This document shows positions 5,088-12,743 of a stretch of 13,632 bases of DNA, one piece after another. The position numbers and the translations under genes are program-made. Positions within the stretch are counted from its first letter, which is position 1. The number at the start of each line of letters is the position of its first letter. The notes below the pieces were generated by a model. The model was not told the origin of the DNA and made no database searches. It saw nothing but the letters and a program-made list of their open reading frames with translations. The DNA is taken from the NCBI GenBank assembly GCA_903854805.1, contig CAINXK010000593.1, positions 1 through 13,632 on the forward strand. The letters run 5' to 3'. The DNA comes from an uncultured Anaerolineae bacterium (GTDB taxonomy: Bacteria > Chloroflexota > Anaerolineae > Anaerolineales > Villigracilaceae).

Positions 5088-8055
5088 CGAATTTTTTCCT
5101 CCACGTCCGGAATCTCACCCAATGGTCTATGCTTATTCCGAAAGCAATCTGCAATACAAAGGCTTGCTGAAGGTGGGCTATACCGAAAAGGACGTGGAGA
5201 AGCGTGTGGCGCAGCAGTACCCCACCAAACGTCCAGATGGCATGCTGCCGTATAAAATCGTCCTGGCTGAGTCCGCTATGCGCAACGACGGCACCTGCTT
5301 TACCGACCATGACGTTCACCGTGTTCTGCGTAAGAACAAGACCATCGTCGCCGGAGGCGAATGGTTTCGCTGCGCCGCAGCGGATGTAAAAGCCGCCATT
5401 GTTGCCATCAAAACCGGCACAGCCAATACTGAAAATCGCATCCATACCTTCACCATGCGTCCCGAACAAAAAGAGGCCGTGGACAAAACCATCGAATATT
5501 TTGCCTCCGCGAAGAAGGATGATCCCGAGCGCGCGCCAAAGTTCCTGTGGAATGCCAAGATGCGTTTCGGCAAAACCTTTGCCTCCTATCAGTTGGCCAA
5601 GCGCATGGGTTTAAAAAAGGTGCTGGTGCTGACCTTCAAGCCGGCTGTGGAAGCGGCCTGGGAAGAAGACCTGATGACGCATGTGGATTTTGATGGCTGG
5701 CAGTTCATCTGTCGCGGCGGCATGACTTACGAAGAAGCCGATCTTTCCCGCCCGCTGGTCTGTTTCGGTTCATTTCAAGATTATCTTGGCACCAACGACA
5801 GCGGCGGCATCAAGGCGAAAAACGAATGGGTACATACCACCAACTGGGACCTGGTAATTTTCGATGAATACCATTTCGGGGCCTGGCGCGACAACGCCAA
5901 AAAGCTGTTCCAGCAACCGGACGAGGATGAAGATTACGATTTCGATCTGGAAACCTACAAAAAGGACGAGGCTGATAACGCCTACAACGAAACCTTTTTG
6001 CCGATCACCACCTCGAATTATCTATTCCTGTCCGGTACGCCTTTCCGCGCCATCAACAGCGGCGAGTTTATCGAGGATCAGATTTATAACTGGACCTATT
6101 CCGACGAGCAGCGCGCAAAGGATAACTGGGGTGACGCATCGGATAATCCCTATGCCGCCCTGCCACGCATGGTCATGTTGACCTATAAGATACCGGACAG
6201 CATCAGTCAGATCGCCATGCAAGGCGAGTTCAACGAATTTGACCTGAACGTGTTTTTCTCGGCCAAGGGAAAAGGGAAAGATGCAAAGTTCGTCTATGAA
6301 AACGAAGTGCAGAAATGGATTGACCTGATCCGTGGCTCTTTTCTGCCCGCCAGCGTGGACGACATGAAACTCGGACAGGACAAGCGTCCGCCGATGCCGT
6401 TTTCTGATACCCGCCTGCTAAATGTGCTGAGCCATACTTTCTGGTTTTTGCCGAATGTGGCCTCCTGCCAGGCGATGCATCATTTGCTGATGCAGAAACA
6501 GAACACCTTTTTCCACTCGTATGGCATCAATGTCTGTGCCGGACCGGCAGCTGGAATCGGCGTGGATGCGCTTGAACCGGTGCAAAAATCCATGGGAGAC
6601 CCGCTTTCCACGAAAACAATCACGCTTTCTTGCGGCAAACTGACCACCGGGGTTACCGTCAGGCCATGGACAGGTATCTTCATGCTGCGCAATCTAAAAA
6701 GTCCGGAAACCTATTTCCAGGCAGCTTTCCGGGTGCAAAGCCCGTGGGAAATCGCTACCGGCGCGGGCACAAGAGAAATTATGAAGCACGAGTGCTATTT
6801 GTTCGACTTTGCCCTGGATCGTGCGCTGAAACAGATTTCCGATTACAGCTGCCGGTTGAATGTCAACGAAAGCAACCCGGAAAAGAAAGTGGCGGAGTTT
6901 ATCAATTTTCTACCGGTGCTGGCCTACGACGGCAGCAGCATGAGGCAGATCAACGCGCAGGATGTTCTGGATATTGCTATGGCGGGTACCTCGGCAACAT
7001 TGCTGGCGAAACGCTGGGAATCCGCGCTGCTGGTCAACGTGGACAATGAAACACTTGCCCGTCTGATGGCAAACAAAGAGGCGATGGCCGCCCTGATGAG
7101 AATTGAAGGATTCCGCAGCCTGAATTCCGAAATTGAGACGATCATCAACAAATCCGAAGCGGTAAAAAAGGCGAAGAAGGACGGCACAGGCGACCTTACA
7201 CCAAAGGAGAAAAAAGAGCTCACCGACGAAGAAAAAGAATACAAATCCATTCGCAAACAGATTCAGGAAAAGCTGATCAAATTTGCCACCCGCATTCCGC
7301 TTTTCATGTATTTAACCGATTACCGCGAACGCTCGCTCAAGGATGTGATCACACAGCTGGAACCAGGACTTTTCAAAAAGGTTACCGGACTGGATGTCAA
7401 AGATTTTGAACTGCTAGTATCGTTGAATGTCTTCAACGGTTCACTGATGAACGACGCGATATTCAAATTCAAGCGTTATGAAGATTCCAGCCTATCCTAT
7501 ACCGGCATTGATAAGCATGCGGGCGAGGATGTCGGTGGTTGGGATACCGTGGTCAAGCGCAGTGAATATGAATCGCTGTTCTACAATCAGCAGAAAACGA
7601 TGGAAGCGTCAGGCGCGGCGGCCTATGGCGTTCCCCAAATTCCCTATGTGGTTGTACCCGACGATGAAGACGATGCGCAGGAAGAACCCGTCAAAGCCAA
7701 AATTGGAAAGCCGTTTCCCCCTGCCGCGGTTACGTACCCAAAACATACCAAAACCGGAAAGCCAGCCTCCGCTTCGCCACGCGCCCATCCATCCCCGGCT
7801 GTTCCGCCCATTCCCGATTTTGTCACTGCCACTTTCGGTATAAAATCCCCTGTCGTACCGGAATATGTGGAGAAAGATAGTAAACCAACAGTGGACACAT
7901 CCAGCATTGCGGTCGGTGTGACCGTGCAGCACAAAACTTTCGGATCAGGTACTGTGACTAAACTCAGCGGTGGTTATATCACCATAGTTTTTAAACAGGG
8001 CGAAAAGAAATTTATGTTCCCGGGCGCATTTGAAAACGGTTTTTTGAAAGTGTAA
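5077..8055 (+). CDS. GIY-YIG nuclease / SF2 helicase fusion (restriction subunit) with a C-terminal Tudor-like tail
   Basis: About 992 residues. I chose ATG 5077, 5 bases after GGTGA; GTG 5068 would add three residues. Residues ~15-110 form a T5orf172-like GIY-YIG nuclease: 'VYAYS', 'KVGYT' (32-36), R43 and the catalytic glutamate in 'GGEWF' (E95). A helicase follows: Walker A 'AKMRFGKT' (160-167), Walker B 'LVIFDEYH' (259-266), 'LSGTPF' near 319, motif V-like 'KLTTGVTV' (521-528) and motif VI-like 'QAAFRVQSPW' (548-557), where the second arginine of the classic QxxGRxxR is absent. A Lys/Glu-rich segment near 690-735 may be coiled coil. After a Pro-rich linker (~870-940), the last 47 residues ('VGVTVQHKTFGSGTV') resemble the tail of UvrD-type helicases. 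It probably moves along DNA with ATP and cuts unmodified DNA. The nuclease sits at the N-terminus, opposite to classic type III Res subunits. Confidence 0.87.
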   Translation: MANNEFFPPRPESHPMVYAYSESNLQYKGLLKVGYTEKDVEKRVAQQYPTKRPDGMLPYKIVLAESAMRNDGTCFTDHDVHRVLRKNKTIVAGGEWFRCAAADVKAAIVAIKTGTANTENRIHTFTMRPEQKEAVDKTIEYFASAKKDDPERAPKFLWNAKMRFGKTFASYQLAKRMGLKKVLVLTFKPAVEAAWEEDLMTHVDFDGWQFICRGGMTYEEADLSRPLVCFGSFQDYLGTNDSGGIKAKNEWVHTTNWDLVIFDEYHFGAWRDNAKKLFQQPDEDEDYDFDLETYKKDEADNAYNETFLPITTSNYLFLSGTPFRAINSGEFIEDQIYNWTYSDEQRAKDNWGDASDNPYAALPRMVMLTYKIPDSISQIAMQGEFNEFDLNVFFSAKGKGKDAKFVYENEVQKWIDLIRGSFLPASVDDMKLGQDKRPPMPFSDTRLLNVLSHTFWFLPNVASCQAMHHLLMQKQNTFFHSYGINVCAGPAAGIGVDALEPVQKSMGDPLSTKTITLSCGKLTTGVTVRPWTGIFMLRNLKSPETYFQAAFRVQSPWEIATGAGTREIMKHECYLFDFALDRALKQISDYSCRLNVNESNPEKKVAEFINFLPVLAYDGSSMRQINAQDVLDIAMAGTSATLLAKRWESALLVNVDNETLARLMANKEAMAALMRIEGFRSLNSEIETIINKSEAVKKAKKDGTGDLTPKEKKELTDEEKEYKSIRKQIQEKLIKFATRIPLFMYLTDYRERSLKDVITQLEPGLFKKVTGLDVKDFELLVSLNVFNGSLMNDAIFKFKRYEDSSLSYTGIDKHAGEDVGGWDTVVKRSEYESLFYNQQKTMEASGAAAYGVPQIPYVVVPDDEDDAQEEPVKAKIGKPFPPAAVTYPKHTKTGKPASASPRAHPSPAVPPIPDFVTATFGIKSPVVPEYVEKDSKPTVDTSSIAVGVTVQHKTFGSGTVTKLSGGYITIVFKQGEKKFMFPGAFENGFLKV

Positions 8056-8131
8056 AACATGAGGCGGAAATTGGGTGAAGGTCTTACACCGTTGCACCGT
8101 TAGACACTAGAGGATCGAAGTAGGAAGAACG

Positions 8132-8221
8132 ATGTTTTCAATCCATTTTAACAACAACTATTTGCCAGCCAACACAGAAAACACACTGGGCGTTTTGTTC
8201 AAAAGTCTTATCGCGCCGTAA
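8132..8221 (+). CDS. Possible 29-aa small protein or leader peptide
   Basis: ATG at 8132 follows AGGAAG (8122-8127) at 4 bases and runs 29 codons to TAA. The product begins MFSIHFNNNYLP and has no recognisable domain. It sits between the helicase-nuclease and the DUF262 gene. Its length is within what chance allows, so it is offered only as a candidate. Confidence 0.15.
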   Translation: MFSIHFNNNYLPANTENTLGVLFKSLIAP

Positions 8222-8272
8222 TGTTGTAGACAGGTTTTCGATACCGTGGTGAGTTTGCATAATAAATTTACC

Positions 8273-8280
8273 AAGAGGAG
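8273..8280 (+). promoter_or_regulatory. Ribosome binding site that fixes a TTG start
   Basis: AAGAGGAG ends 9 bases before TTG 8290. No ATG in this frame lies nearby, and the DUF262 domain begins within ten codons, so the TTG is the likely start and may lower expression of the nuclease. Confidence 0.65.
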
Positions 8281-8289
8281 AACATTAAG

Positions 8290-10086
8290 TTGACAGCACA
8301 ACGTTATTCAGTCACGCCACACCCTATTGAAACATTGCTAACCTGGGTCAAATCAGGTGAAATCGCAATCCCTGAAATCCAACGTCCTTTTGTGTGGGAT
8401 GCCACCAAAGTGCGCAATCTTCTGGATTCCCTATATCAGGGTTTTCCAGTGGGATATCTTATTGTCTGGCGCAACCCCAATATAAAACTCAAAGATGGTA
8501 CGCTTTCCACGGGAAAGCGCATCCTGATCGATGGTCAACAACGTATCACCGCACTTATGGCAGCATTGCTAGGACGCGAAGTGCTTACCAAAGATTATGA
8601 AACGGTGCGCATCCGCATTGCTTTCAACCCGATCGAAGAGAAGTTTGAAGTTGCCAATCCTGCCATTCAAAAAAACCCCGCCTGGATTGCGGATGTCGCC
8701 GAACTTTTCTCACCAACTACCAAGCTATTACAAATCACAAGGGCGTACGCAACGGCCAATCCAGGTGCCAATGAAGATGAAATCTTCGGTACGCTGGATT
8801 CCTTGCGCAAAATCACGAACAACCATGTCGGCATAATTGAACTATCTGACGATTTGGATATTGAAACCGTGACCGAGATTTTTATCCGCGTCAACTCTGC
8901 GGGTACCGAACTCAGCCAAGCCGATTTCGCCATGTCAAAAATTGCAGCCAATGAAGTCTACGGTGGCAATCATTTACGCAAGGCGATTGATTATTTTTGC
9001 CATCTTTCGATCGCACCAGATTTCTACAAGCTCATCAAGAAAAATGACCCTGAGTTTGCAAAATCTGATTTCTTCCAAAAAATGCTCTGGCTTAAGGATA
9101 TCAATGATGATCTGTACGATCCTGCCTATACCGACATGTTACGAGTCGCATTTACTTCTGAGTTTGGACGTGGAAAATTACAGGATTTAGTTGCCTTGTT
9201 GTCGGGAAGAAATTTTGAAACCCGCCAATACGAAGCCAGCATTGCAGAATCAGCATTCGCGCAACTTAAAAATGGCATAATGAATTTCATGAACGAGACG
9301 CACTACAAACGTCTGACCATGATTTTACGCTCGGCTGGCTTTGTCACAAATGATTTGATTGGTGGCCAAAACACAGTCAATTTTGCTTATATTCTTTATT
9401 TAAGAGGCCGAACCGAAGGTATTAAGGCCGATGAGCTCGAGCACCTTGTGCGTCGCTGGTTTGTCATGACGATGTTAAGTGGACGATATTCTGGAACCCC
9501 TGAAACAATCTTCGATTTCGACATTCGTCAGGTTGAAACACATGGAGTGGCCAAACACGTAACTTCAGTAATCGATGCAACAGCATCAGATGGCTTTTGG
9601 ACAACACTGCTACCTCAAAATATGGAAACTTCTTCGAGCATTAGCCCATATTTTCTTGTGTATCAAGCTGCCCAAGTCAAATTAAAGGATAAAGGCTTTC
9701 TCTCTCGCGACATTACAGTACATGATTTAATTTTAAATCATTCTGACGCTCATCATCTATTCCCGCGAAAATATCTTAAAGACCAGGGATTACAGCGTGG
9801 GCAATACAATCAGATAGCAAACTTTGCGCTTGCCCAGAGTGAAATCAACATTGCCATTGGATCCAAAGCACCTAAAATTTATTTTGAAGATTTGATAAAC
9901 CAGTGCCAAAGTGGCAATAAGAAGTACGGTGGTATTACTGATTTGGCTGCCTTGAAAGATAATCTTCGGCAGCATTCGATTCCGGAAGGCATTTTTACCA
10001 ATCTGGCGGGTGATTACAGCCAGTTCCTAATTGAGCGGCGTCAACTAATGGCAGCAAAAATCAGAGAATATTTCGACCTTCTGTGA
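8290..10086 (+). CDS. DUF262/DUF1524 (GmrSD-like) HNH-type nuclease
   Basis: 598 residues from a TTG start. The N-terminal DUF262 domain has '[10 protein letters not shown]' (27-36), '[10 protein letters not shown]' (51-60) and '[13 protein letters not shown]' (79-91); the DGQQR motif is the family's nucleotide-hydrolysis signature. '[20 protein letters not shown]' is the usual second DUF262 block. The C-terminus has '[11 protein letters not shown]' (486-496) and '[20 protein letters not shown]' shortly after, the His-Asn pattern of the DUF1524 HNH-like nuclease. GmrS and GmrD together form a type IV, nucleotide-dependent restriction enzyme that cuts phage DNA with modified cytosines; relatives such as SspE and BrxU work beside other modification systems. 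All key residues are present, so it is probably active. It follows the restriction operon by 234 bases on the same strand. Its target and any link to the operon's methyltransferase are inference. Confidence 0.9.
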   Translation: MTAQRYSVTPHPIETLLTWVKSGEIAIPEIQRPFVWDATKVRNLLDSLYQGFPVGYLIVWRNPNIKLKDGTLSTGKRILIDGQQRITALMAALLGREVLTKDYETVRIRIAFNPIEEKFEVANPAIQKNPAWIADVAELFSPTTKLLQITRAYATANPGANEDEIFGTLDSLRKITNNHVGIIELSDDLDIETVTEIFIRVNSAGTELSQADFAMSKIAANEVYGGNHLRKAIDYFCHLSIAPDFYKLIKKNDPEFAKSDFFQKMLWLKDINDDLYDPAYTDMLRVAFTSEFGRGKLQDLVALLSGRNFETRQYEASIAESAFAQLKNGIMNFMNETHYKRLTMILRSAGFVTNDLIGGQNTVNFAYILYLRGRTEGIKADELEHLVRRWFVMTMLSGRYSGTPETIFDFDIRQVETHGVAKHVTSVIDATASDGFWTTLLPQNMETSSSISPYFLVYQAAQVKLKDKGFLSRDITVHDLILNHSDAHHLFPRKYLKDQGLQRGQYNQIANFALAQSEINIAIGSKAPKIYFEDLINQCQSGNKKYGGITDLAALKDNLRQHSIPEGIFTNLAGDYSQFLIERRQLMAAKIREYFDLL

Positions 10087-10096
10087 TTTTAGGTTT

Positions 10097-10129
10097 TTAT
10101 CGCATGGCAATAAACACAAATCGCGATAA
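10097..10129. repeat. Inverted repeat TTATCGC ... GCGATAA
   Basis: Perfect 7-base arms (10097-10103 and 10123-10129) separated by 19 bases, just after the DUF262 stop. There is no T-tract behind it, so it is a weak terminator candidate. It could equally be an operator for the gene at 10185. Confidence 0.3.
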
Positions 10130-10171
10130 TCTCAATTATGCTTAGCAAGCAAAATAAGCAAGATTGTAAAT

Positions 10172-10178
10172 AAAGGTG
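10172..10178 (+). promoter_or_regulatory. Ribosome binding site that favours ATG 10185 over GTG 10176
   Basis: AAAGGTG lies 6 bases before ATG 10185. The in-frame GTG at 10176 is part of this same element and so cannot easily be the start. Confidence 0.55.
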
Positions 10179-10184
10179 TCAGAT

Positions 10185-11399
10185 ATGCATCAACCAATTA
10201 TTTCTATAGCGAGTATCGATGAAGATCAATTAAAGAGCCTGATCGCGACTGCCAAAGAATGGCTCATGTTCATGGGCCCAGGGGTTAGTATGGCAATCGC
10301 TGCTGCAATTGTTGATCGCTGGCATGTTCTTGGACCTGAGCGAGTTAAGGTAATTTTAGATGTTGACCCGGAGGTGAGCCGCCTTGGTTATGGAGAAATC
10401 GAAGCGTTAAAAATATTGCAATCTGCTTCTAAGGAAGTAGGATCTGTTGTCAACCATCAACCTGGCCTGCGGATTGGTCTGCTTATGACCGATCAAAGCA
10501 CGCTTGTTTTCGCACCCAGGCCGCTTCTAATAGATGGCGGAACAATCCATGAGTTACAAACCAATGCAATTGCGCTCGATTTTATCCCCTCCAGCCTTAT
10601 GCATGAGCTTGGTTTAGGAGAAAAAGGCCAGGCCGATCAGACCATTGGCCTGGCGCAAGTTACTCCAGAACAAATAGATAATGTAGACCGGGATTTGGAT
10701 CAAAATCCCCCAGTCAAGTTTGATGTTGCGCGTATCATGAATGCATTTAACGCCCTTTTCGAATTTGTTGAATTTAAGCTTGAAGGAACTCAATTATCAC
10801 GAAAATCAATTCCTATTCCAGCTGATTTAATGGGCTTGGCGCGGGAAGAACAAGTGCAGCAGTTATTGCATACCAATTTCCGTCTTATTGGCAAGGATGG
10901 GAAAATTACTGACAACCCAGTCAAGAACCTTAAAGACTTCATCGTGGGTCACTTCCTAATATCATTGCCGGGGTATGGCAATGTGGTTTTGCGTACAAAC
11001 AAGGATAAATTTTTACGGGCTGTAAAAATATTAGAAAAATATGTCCGACGTTATCAACAACGCGTGGAACGACTTTTGCAAGCAGAAATGGATGCAAACC
11101 GGGATGCATTATTTAAAGCGATCCTGCCAACTGTTCAACGCCAGAGTCCAGACCGCTGGTATCGTTATATCGGTGCCAAACCGACCGGACAGGAGATAGC
11201 TGAAATGCTCGACATTGAGCTCAAAAGTGCATTTGGGACAGCTAAAGATATAACCAGTCAGATGCAAGTCAAAGTGTTATTTAAAGGAGTTACCTATGAA
11301 CTTTTAAATACCCCGGGCTTCGTTAAAACAGCTCACACTGCATTGCCAACACTAAAGGTGTTGCATAATGAATTTAGGGTTGCCCATGAAACTGATTAA
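10185..11399 (+). CDS. Unrecognised protein, possibly with a degenerate PLD-like N-terminus
   Basis: 404 residues from ATG 10185. I do not recognise the family with confidence. Residues ~15-120 alternate strand and helix: 'SLIATAKEWLMFMGPGVS', 'ERVKVILDVDPEVSRLGYG' (52-70), then 'GLRIGLLMTDQSTLVFAPRP' (94-113). This layout resembles the half-domain of phospholipase-D-like proteins, where the last block would carry HxKxxxxD; here the histidine and lysine are absent, so the site would be inactive. Residues ~160-260 are mixed, and ~270-310 are a long basic helix ('KILEKYVRRYQQRVERLLQ') that may be coiled coil or bind DNA. No signal peptide or membrane helix is visible. It lies 98 bases after the DUF262 nuclease in the same direction and may be an accessory of it. 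Start, length and reading frame are sound; function is open. Confidence 0.75.
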   Translation: MHQPIISIASIDEDQLKSLIATAKEWLMFMGPGVSMAIAAAIVDRWHVLGPERVKVILDVDPEVSRLGYGEIEALKILQSASKEVGSVVNHQPGLRIGLLMTDQSTLVFAPRPLLIDGGTIHELQTNAIALDFIPSSLMHELGLGEKGQADQTIGLAQVTPEQIDNVDRDLDQNPPVKFDVARIMNAFNALFEFVEFKLEGTQLSRKSIPIPADLMGLAREEQVQQLLHTNFRLIGKDGKITDNPVKNLKDFIVGHFLISLPGYGNVVLRTNKDKFLRAVKILEKYVRRYQQRVERLLQAEMDANRDALFKAILPTVQRQSPDRWYRYIGAKPTGQEIAEMLDIELKSAFGTAKDITSQMQVKVLFKGVTYELLNTPGFVKTAHTALPTLKVLHNEFRVAHETD

Positions 11400-11507
11400 G
11401 GGTTGCGCGATTAGGAATAGATTATCAATATTATCCGGGAGGGATTTGGATGACGGGAAAATAACAGACCGGATCCAACCGAGCTCAAGAAATTAAAGGA
11501 GGGTCAA
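11400..11507. other. Short spacer with a mini-frame ahead of the small interrupted gene
   Basis: GGGAGGG at 11437-11443 precedes ATG 11450, which opens only four codons (MTGK, stop at 11462-11464). It could be a leader or a chance match. No terminator or promoter is convincing. Confidence 0.25.
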
Positions 11508-11759
11508 ATGAAAACTTACAAAAAAGCCAGTGAAGTTATTGAGCAGAATCAGATTGCTGTGATTGTATTTACCCATGGTGATTTCTTTACCTACGATGCA
11601 GCAGGAAATGGATCTACAGGAAAATGGGTTGTTGACCATGAAGATGTTCAAGAAGTCAACAAGGTGATCATTTATTTACAGCGGAAAAATGAAAAAGTGA
11701 ACCGGATTTATCTCGGCAACTTTGCGGGAACACGGCAGTCCGATTTTCCCAACCGGTGA
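11508..11759 (+). CDS. Small protein, truncated by an in-frame TGA (83 aa)
   Basis: The ATG follows a near-perfect ribosome binding site, AAAGGAGGG (11495-11503), so translation is expected. The 83 residues are soluble and strand-rich: 'QIAVIVFTHGDFFTYDAAGN', 'GKWVVDHEDVQEVNKVIIYL', 'NRIYLGNFAGTRQSDFPNR'. I do not recognise a family. The TGA at 11757-11759 interrupts a longer frame that continues without a shift for 35 protein-like codons to 11867, so the intact ancestral protein was probably 119 aa. It sits alone between the 404-aa gene and the TPR gene. It may be a truncated but functional protein, a pseudogene, or a recoded gene. Confidence 0.6.
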   Translation: MKTYKKASEVIEQNQIAVIVFTHGDFFTYDAAGNGSTGKWVVDHEDVQEVNKVIIYLQRKNEKVNRIYLGNFAGTRQSDFPNR

Positions 11760-11867
11760 ATTATTCGTTTTACAGCACTCACGGAAATTGGTACAACTGC
11801 AAAAAACTGGATTGATTTTGCCGGTCTCGGACAAAACCCAGTAGGTATCATTGGCGGTTGGGATTGA
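11757..11867 (+). pseudogene. In-frame continuation of the small gene beyond an internal TGA
   Basis: After the TGA (11757-11759) the same frame gives IIRFTALTEIGTTAKNWIDF and then AGLGQNPVGIIGGWD before TGA 11865-11867. This composition looks like real protein and joins smoothly to the upstream 'FAGTRQSDFPNR'. One base change could create TGA from TGG (Trp), CGA/AGA (Arg) or GGA (Gly). I see no selenocysteine-type hairpin directly downstream, and other genes in the window have no internal TGA, so a nonsense mutation or a sequencing error is the simplest reading. Confidence 0.6.
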
Positions 11868-11942
11868 TTAAATATTCTCATAAGATCAACCTAAGCCAAC
11901 GACTGGTCATCCTCGTTCCCAACTTTTCATGACAAAAGACAC

Positions 11943-11971
11943 ATGACATATGTTTTTCTGAATGTTATAGT
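11943..11971 (+). promoter_or_regulatory. Near-consensus promoter for the TPR/membrane gene
   Basis: ATGACA (11943-11948, 5 of 6 to TTGACA), a 17-base spacer, then TG-T-TATAGT with the -10 at 11966-11971 as an extended element. Transcription should start near 11978, about 33 bases before the ATG at 12011. CATGACA is repeated at 11928-11934 and 11942-11948, and the palindrome ACATATGT (11946-11953) overlaps the -35 box, so a regulator could bind here. Confidence 0.65.
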
Positions 11972-12010
11972 ATCCCACGAGTAAGTGCTCAATACTTTAC
12001 GGAGGGTTAT

Positions 12011-12649
12011 ATGGATGATCTAATTAAACAAGGTGCTGCAGCTTTCAAGACTGGCGATCTAGTGAACGCCAGAATTTTTTTAGCAGATGCCATCAAGCAA
12101 TTTCCTGACGATGAACGCGCCTGGGGTTGGATGTACAACGTTTGCTCAACAGATGAAGAACGGATCCTTTGTTTGAAGCAAATGATACGCTTAAATCCCC
12201 AAAATGAAAAAGCTCGGAACATGTTATTGGGTTTGGATAAGCAAACACAAAGTCCAATGGTTGCAAATTCAGAAAGCATGCCTGCCCAAGAACAGGAGAA
12301 AAGTTTAGAGTTAATCCAATCTACTCTGGCAAGCGGCTTGTCACAAACTGATCTTTCTCAAACAAAGACGAAAAATTTAAGTACAACAGACGAAAAGACA
12401 ATCATCGATCTATTGCAAAAACAAAATGAAATCCTGGAGAACCTTCGAGTTTTGCTTTACCATAGCACCGAAAGCAAATCGGAGAAGGAGTATCGATTAC
12501 GCACTCGAATCGTTGATATCGATATGTCCATTTCATCGATGGCGAATTTAATGTTTAAGTGGTTTATCGCGTCGATTCCTGTTGGTATTGTAATGGGTTT
12601 TATATTCTTCATTCTGAGTAGTTGCCTGGCCGTAGGAATGTTTAGATAA
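12011..12649 (+). CDS. TPR-type protein with a C-terminal transmembrane helix
   Basis: 212 residues; GGAGGG (12001-12006) precedes the ATG. Residues 1-75 form about two tetratricopeptide-like helix pairs: 'IKQGAAAFKTGDLVNARIFL', 'AIKQFPDDERAWGW', 'EERILCLKQMIRLNPQNEKA'. Such units serve as protein-binding scaffolds. A polar, Gln/Ser-rich stretch (78-130) is probably disordered, residues ~133-160 ('IIDLLQKQNEILENLRVLL') may form a coiled coil, and ~181-210 is one long hydrophobic helix. The protein is probably anchored in the membrane with its TPR part in the cytoplasm. This TPR style is common in Chloroflexota. It has its own promoter, so its link to the defence genes is by position only. Confidence 0.78.
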   Translation: MDDLIKQGAAAFKTGDLVNARIFLADAIKQFPDDERAWGWMYNVCSTDEERILCLKQMIRLNPQNEKARNMLLGLDKQTQSPMVANSESMPAQEQEKSLELIQSTLASGLSQTDLSQTKTKNLSTTDEKTIIDLLQKQNEILENLRVLLYHSTESKSEKEYRLRTRIVDIDMSISSMANLMFKWFIASIPVGIVMGFIFFILSSCLAVGMFR

Positions 12650-12743
12650 TTTTACCCGTCACCTATAAGAATTGCTAATTCCAGCCTATTTCTCGCTCGA
12701 TCCCTACTATTATATTTCGCCAAGTCTAAACAAGAATAAACCT

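Larger units (their letters stand above)
8056..8289. other. Spacer between the restriction operon and the DUF262 gene
   Basis: 234 bases with no intrinsic terminator that I can draw. A CATAAT at 8259-8264 could serve as a -10 box for the DUF262 gene but has only a weak -35. A short frame at 8132-8221 is listed separately. The DUF262 gene could be transcribed by read-through or independently. Confidence 0.35.

Noticed and set aside
6630..7049. A 139-codon + strand frame inside the helicase gene
   Set aside because: It is an alternative-frame shadow; the overlapping helicase frame has clear motifs V and VI here.
8056..8110. GGTG...CACC after the helicase gene as a terminator
   Set aside because: Only a 4-base stem forms and no T-tract follows.
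11508..11867. A reassigned TGA codon (code 4 or 25) as the reason for the internal stop
   Set aside because: Every long gene in the window uses no internal TGA and encodes tryptophan by TGG, so the standard bacterial code applies.
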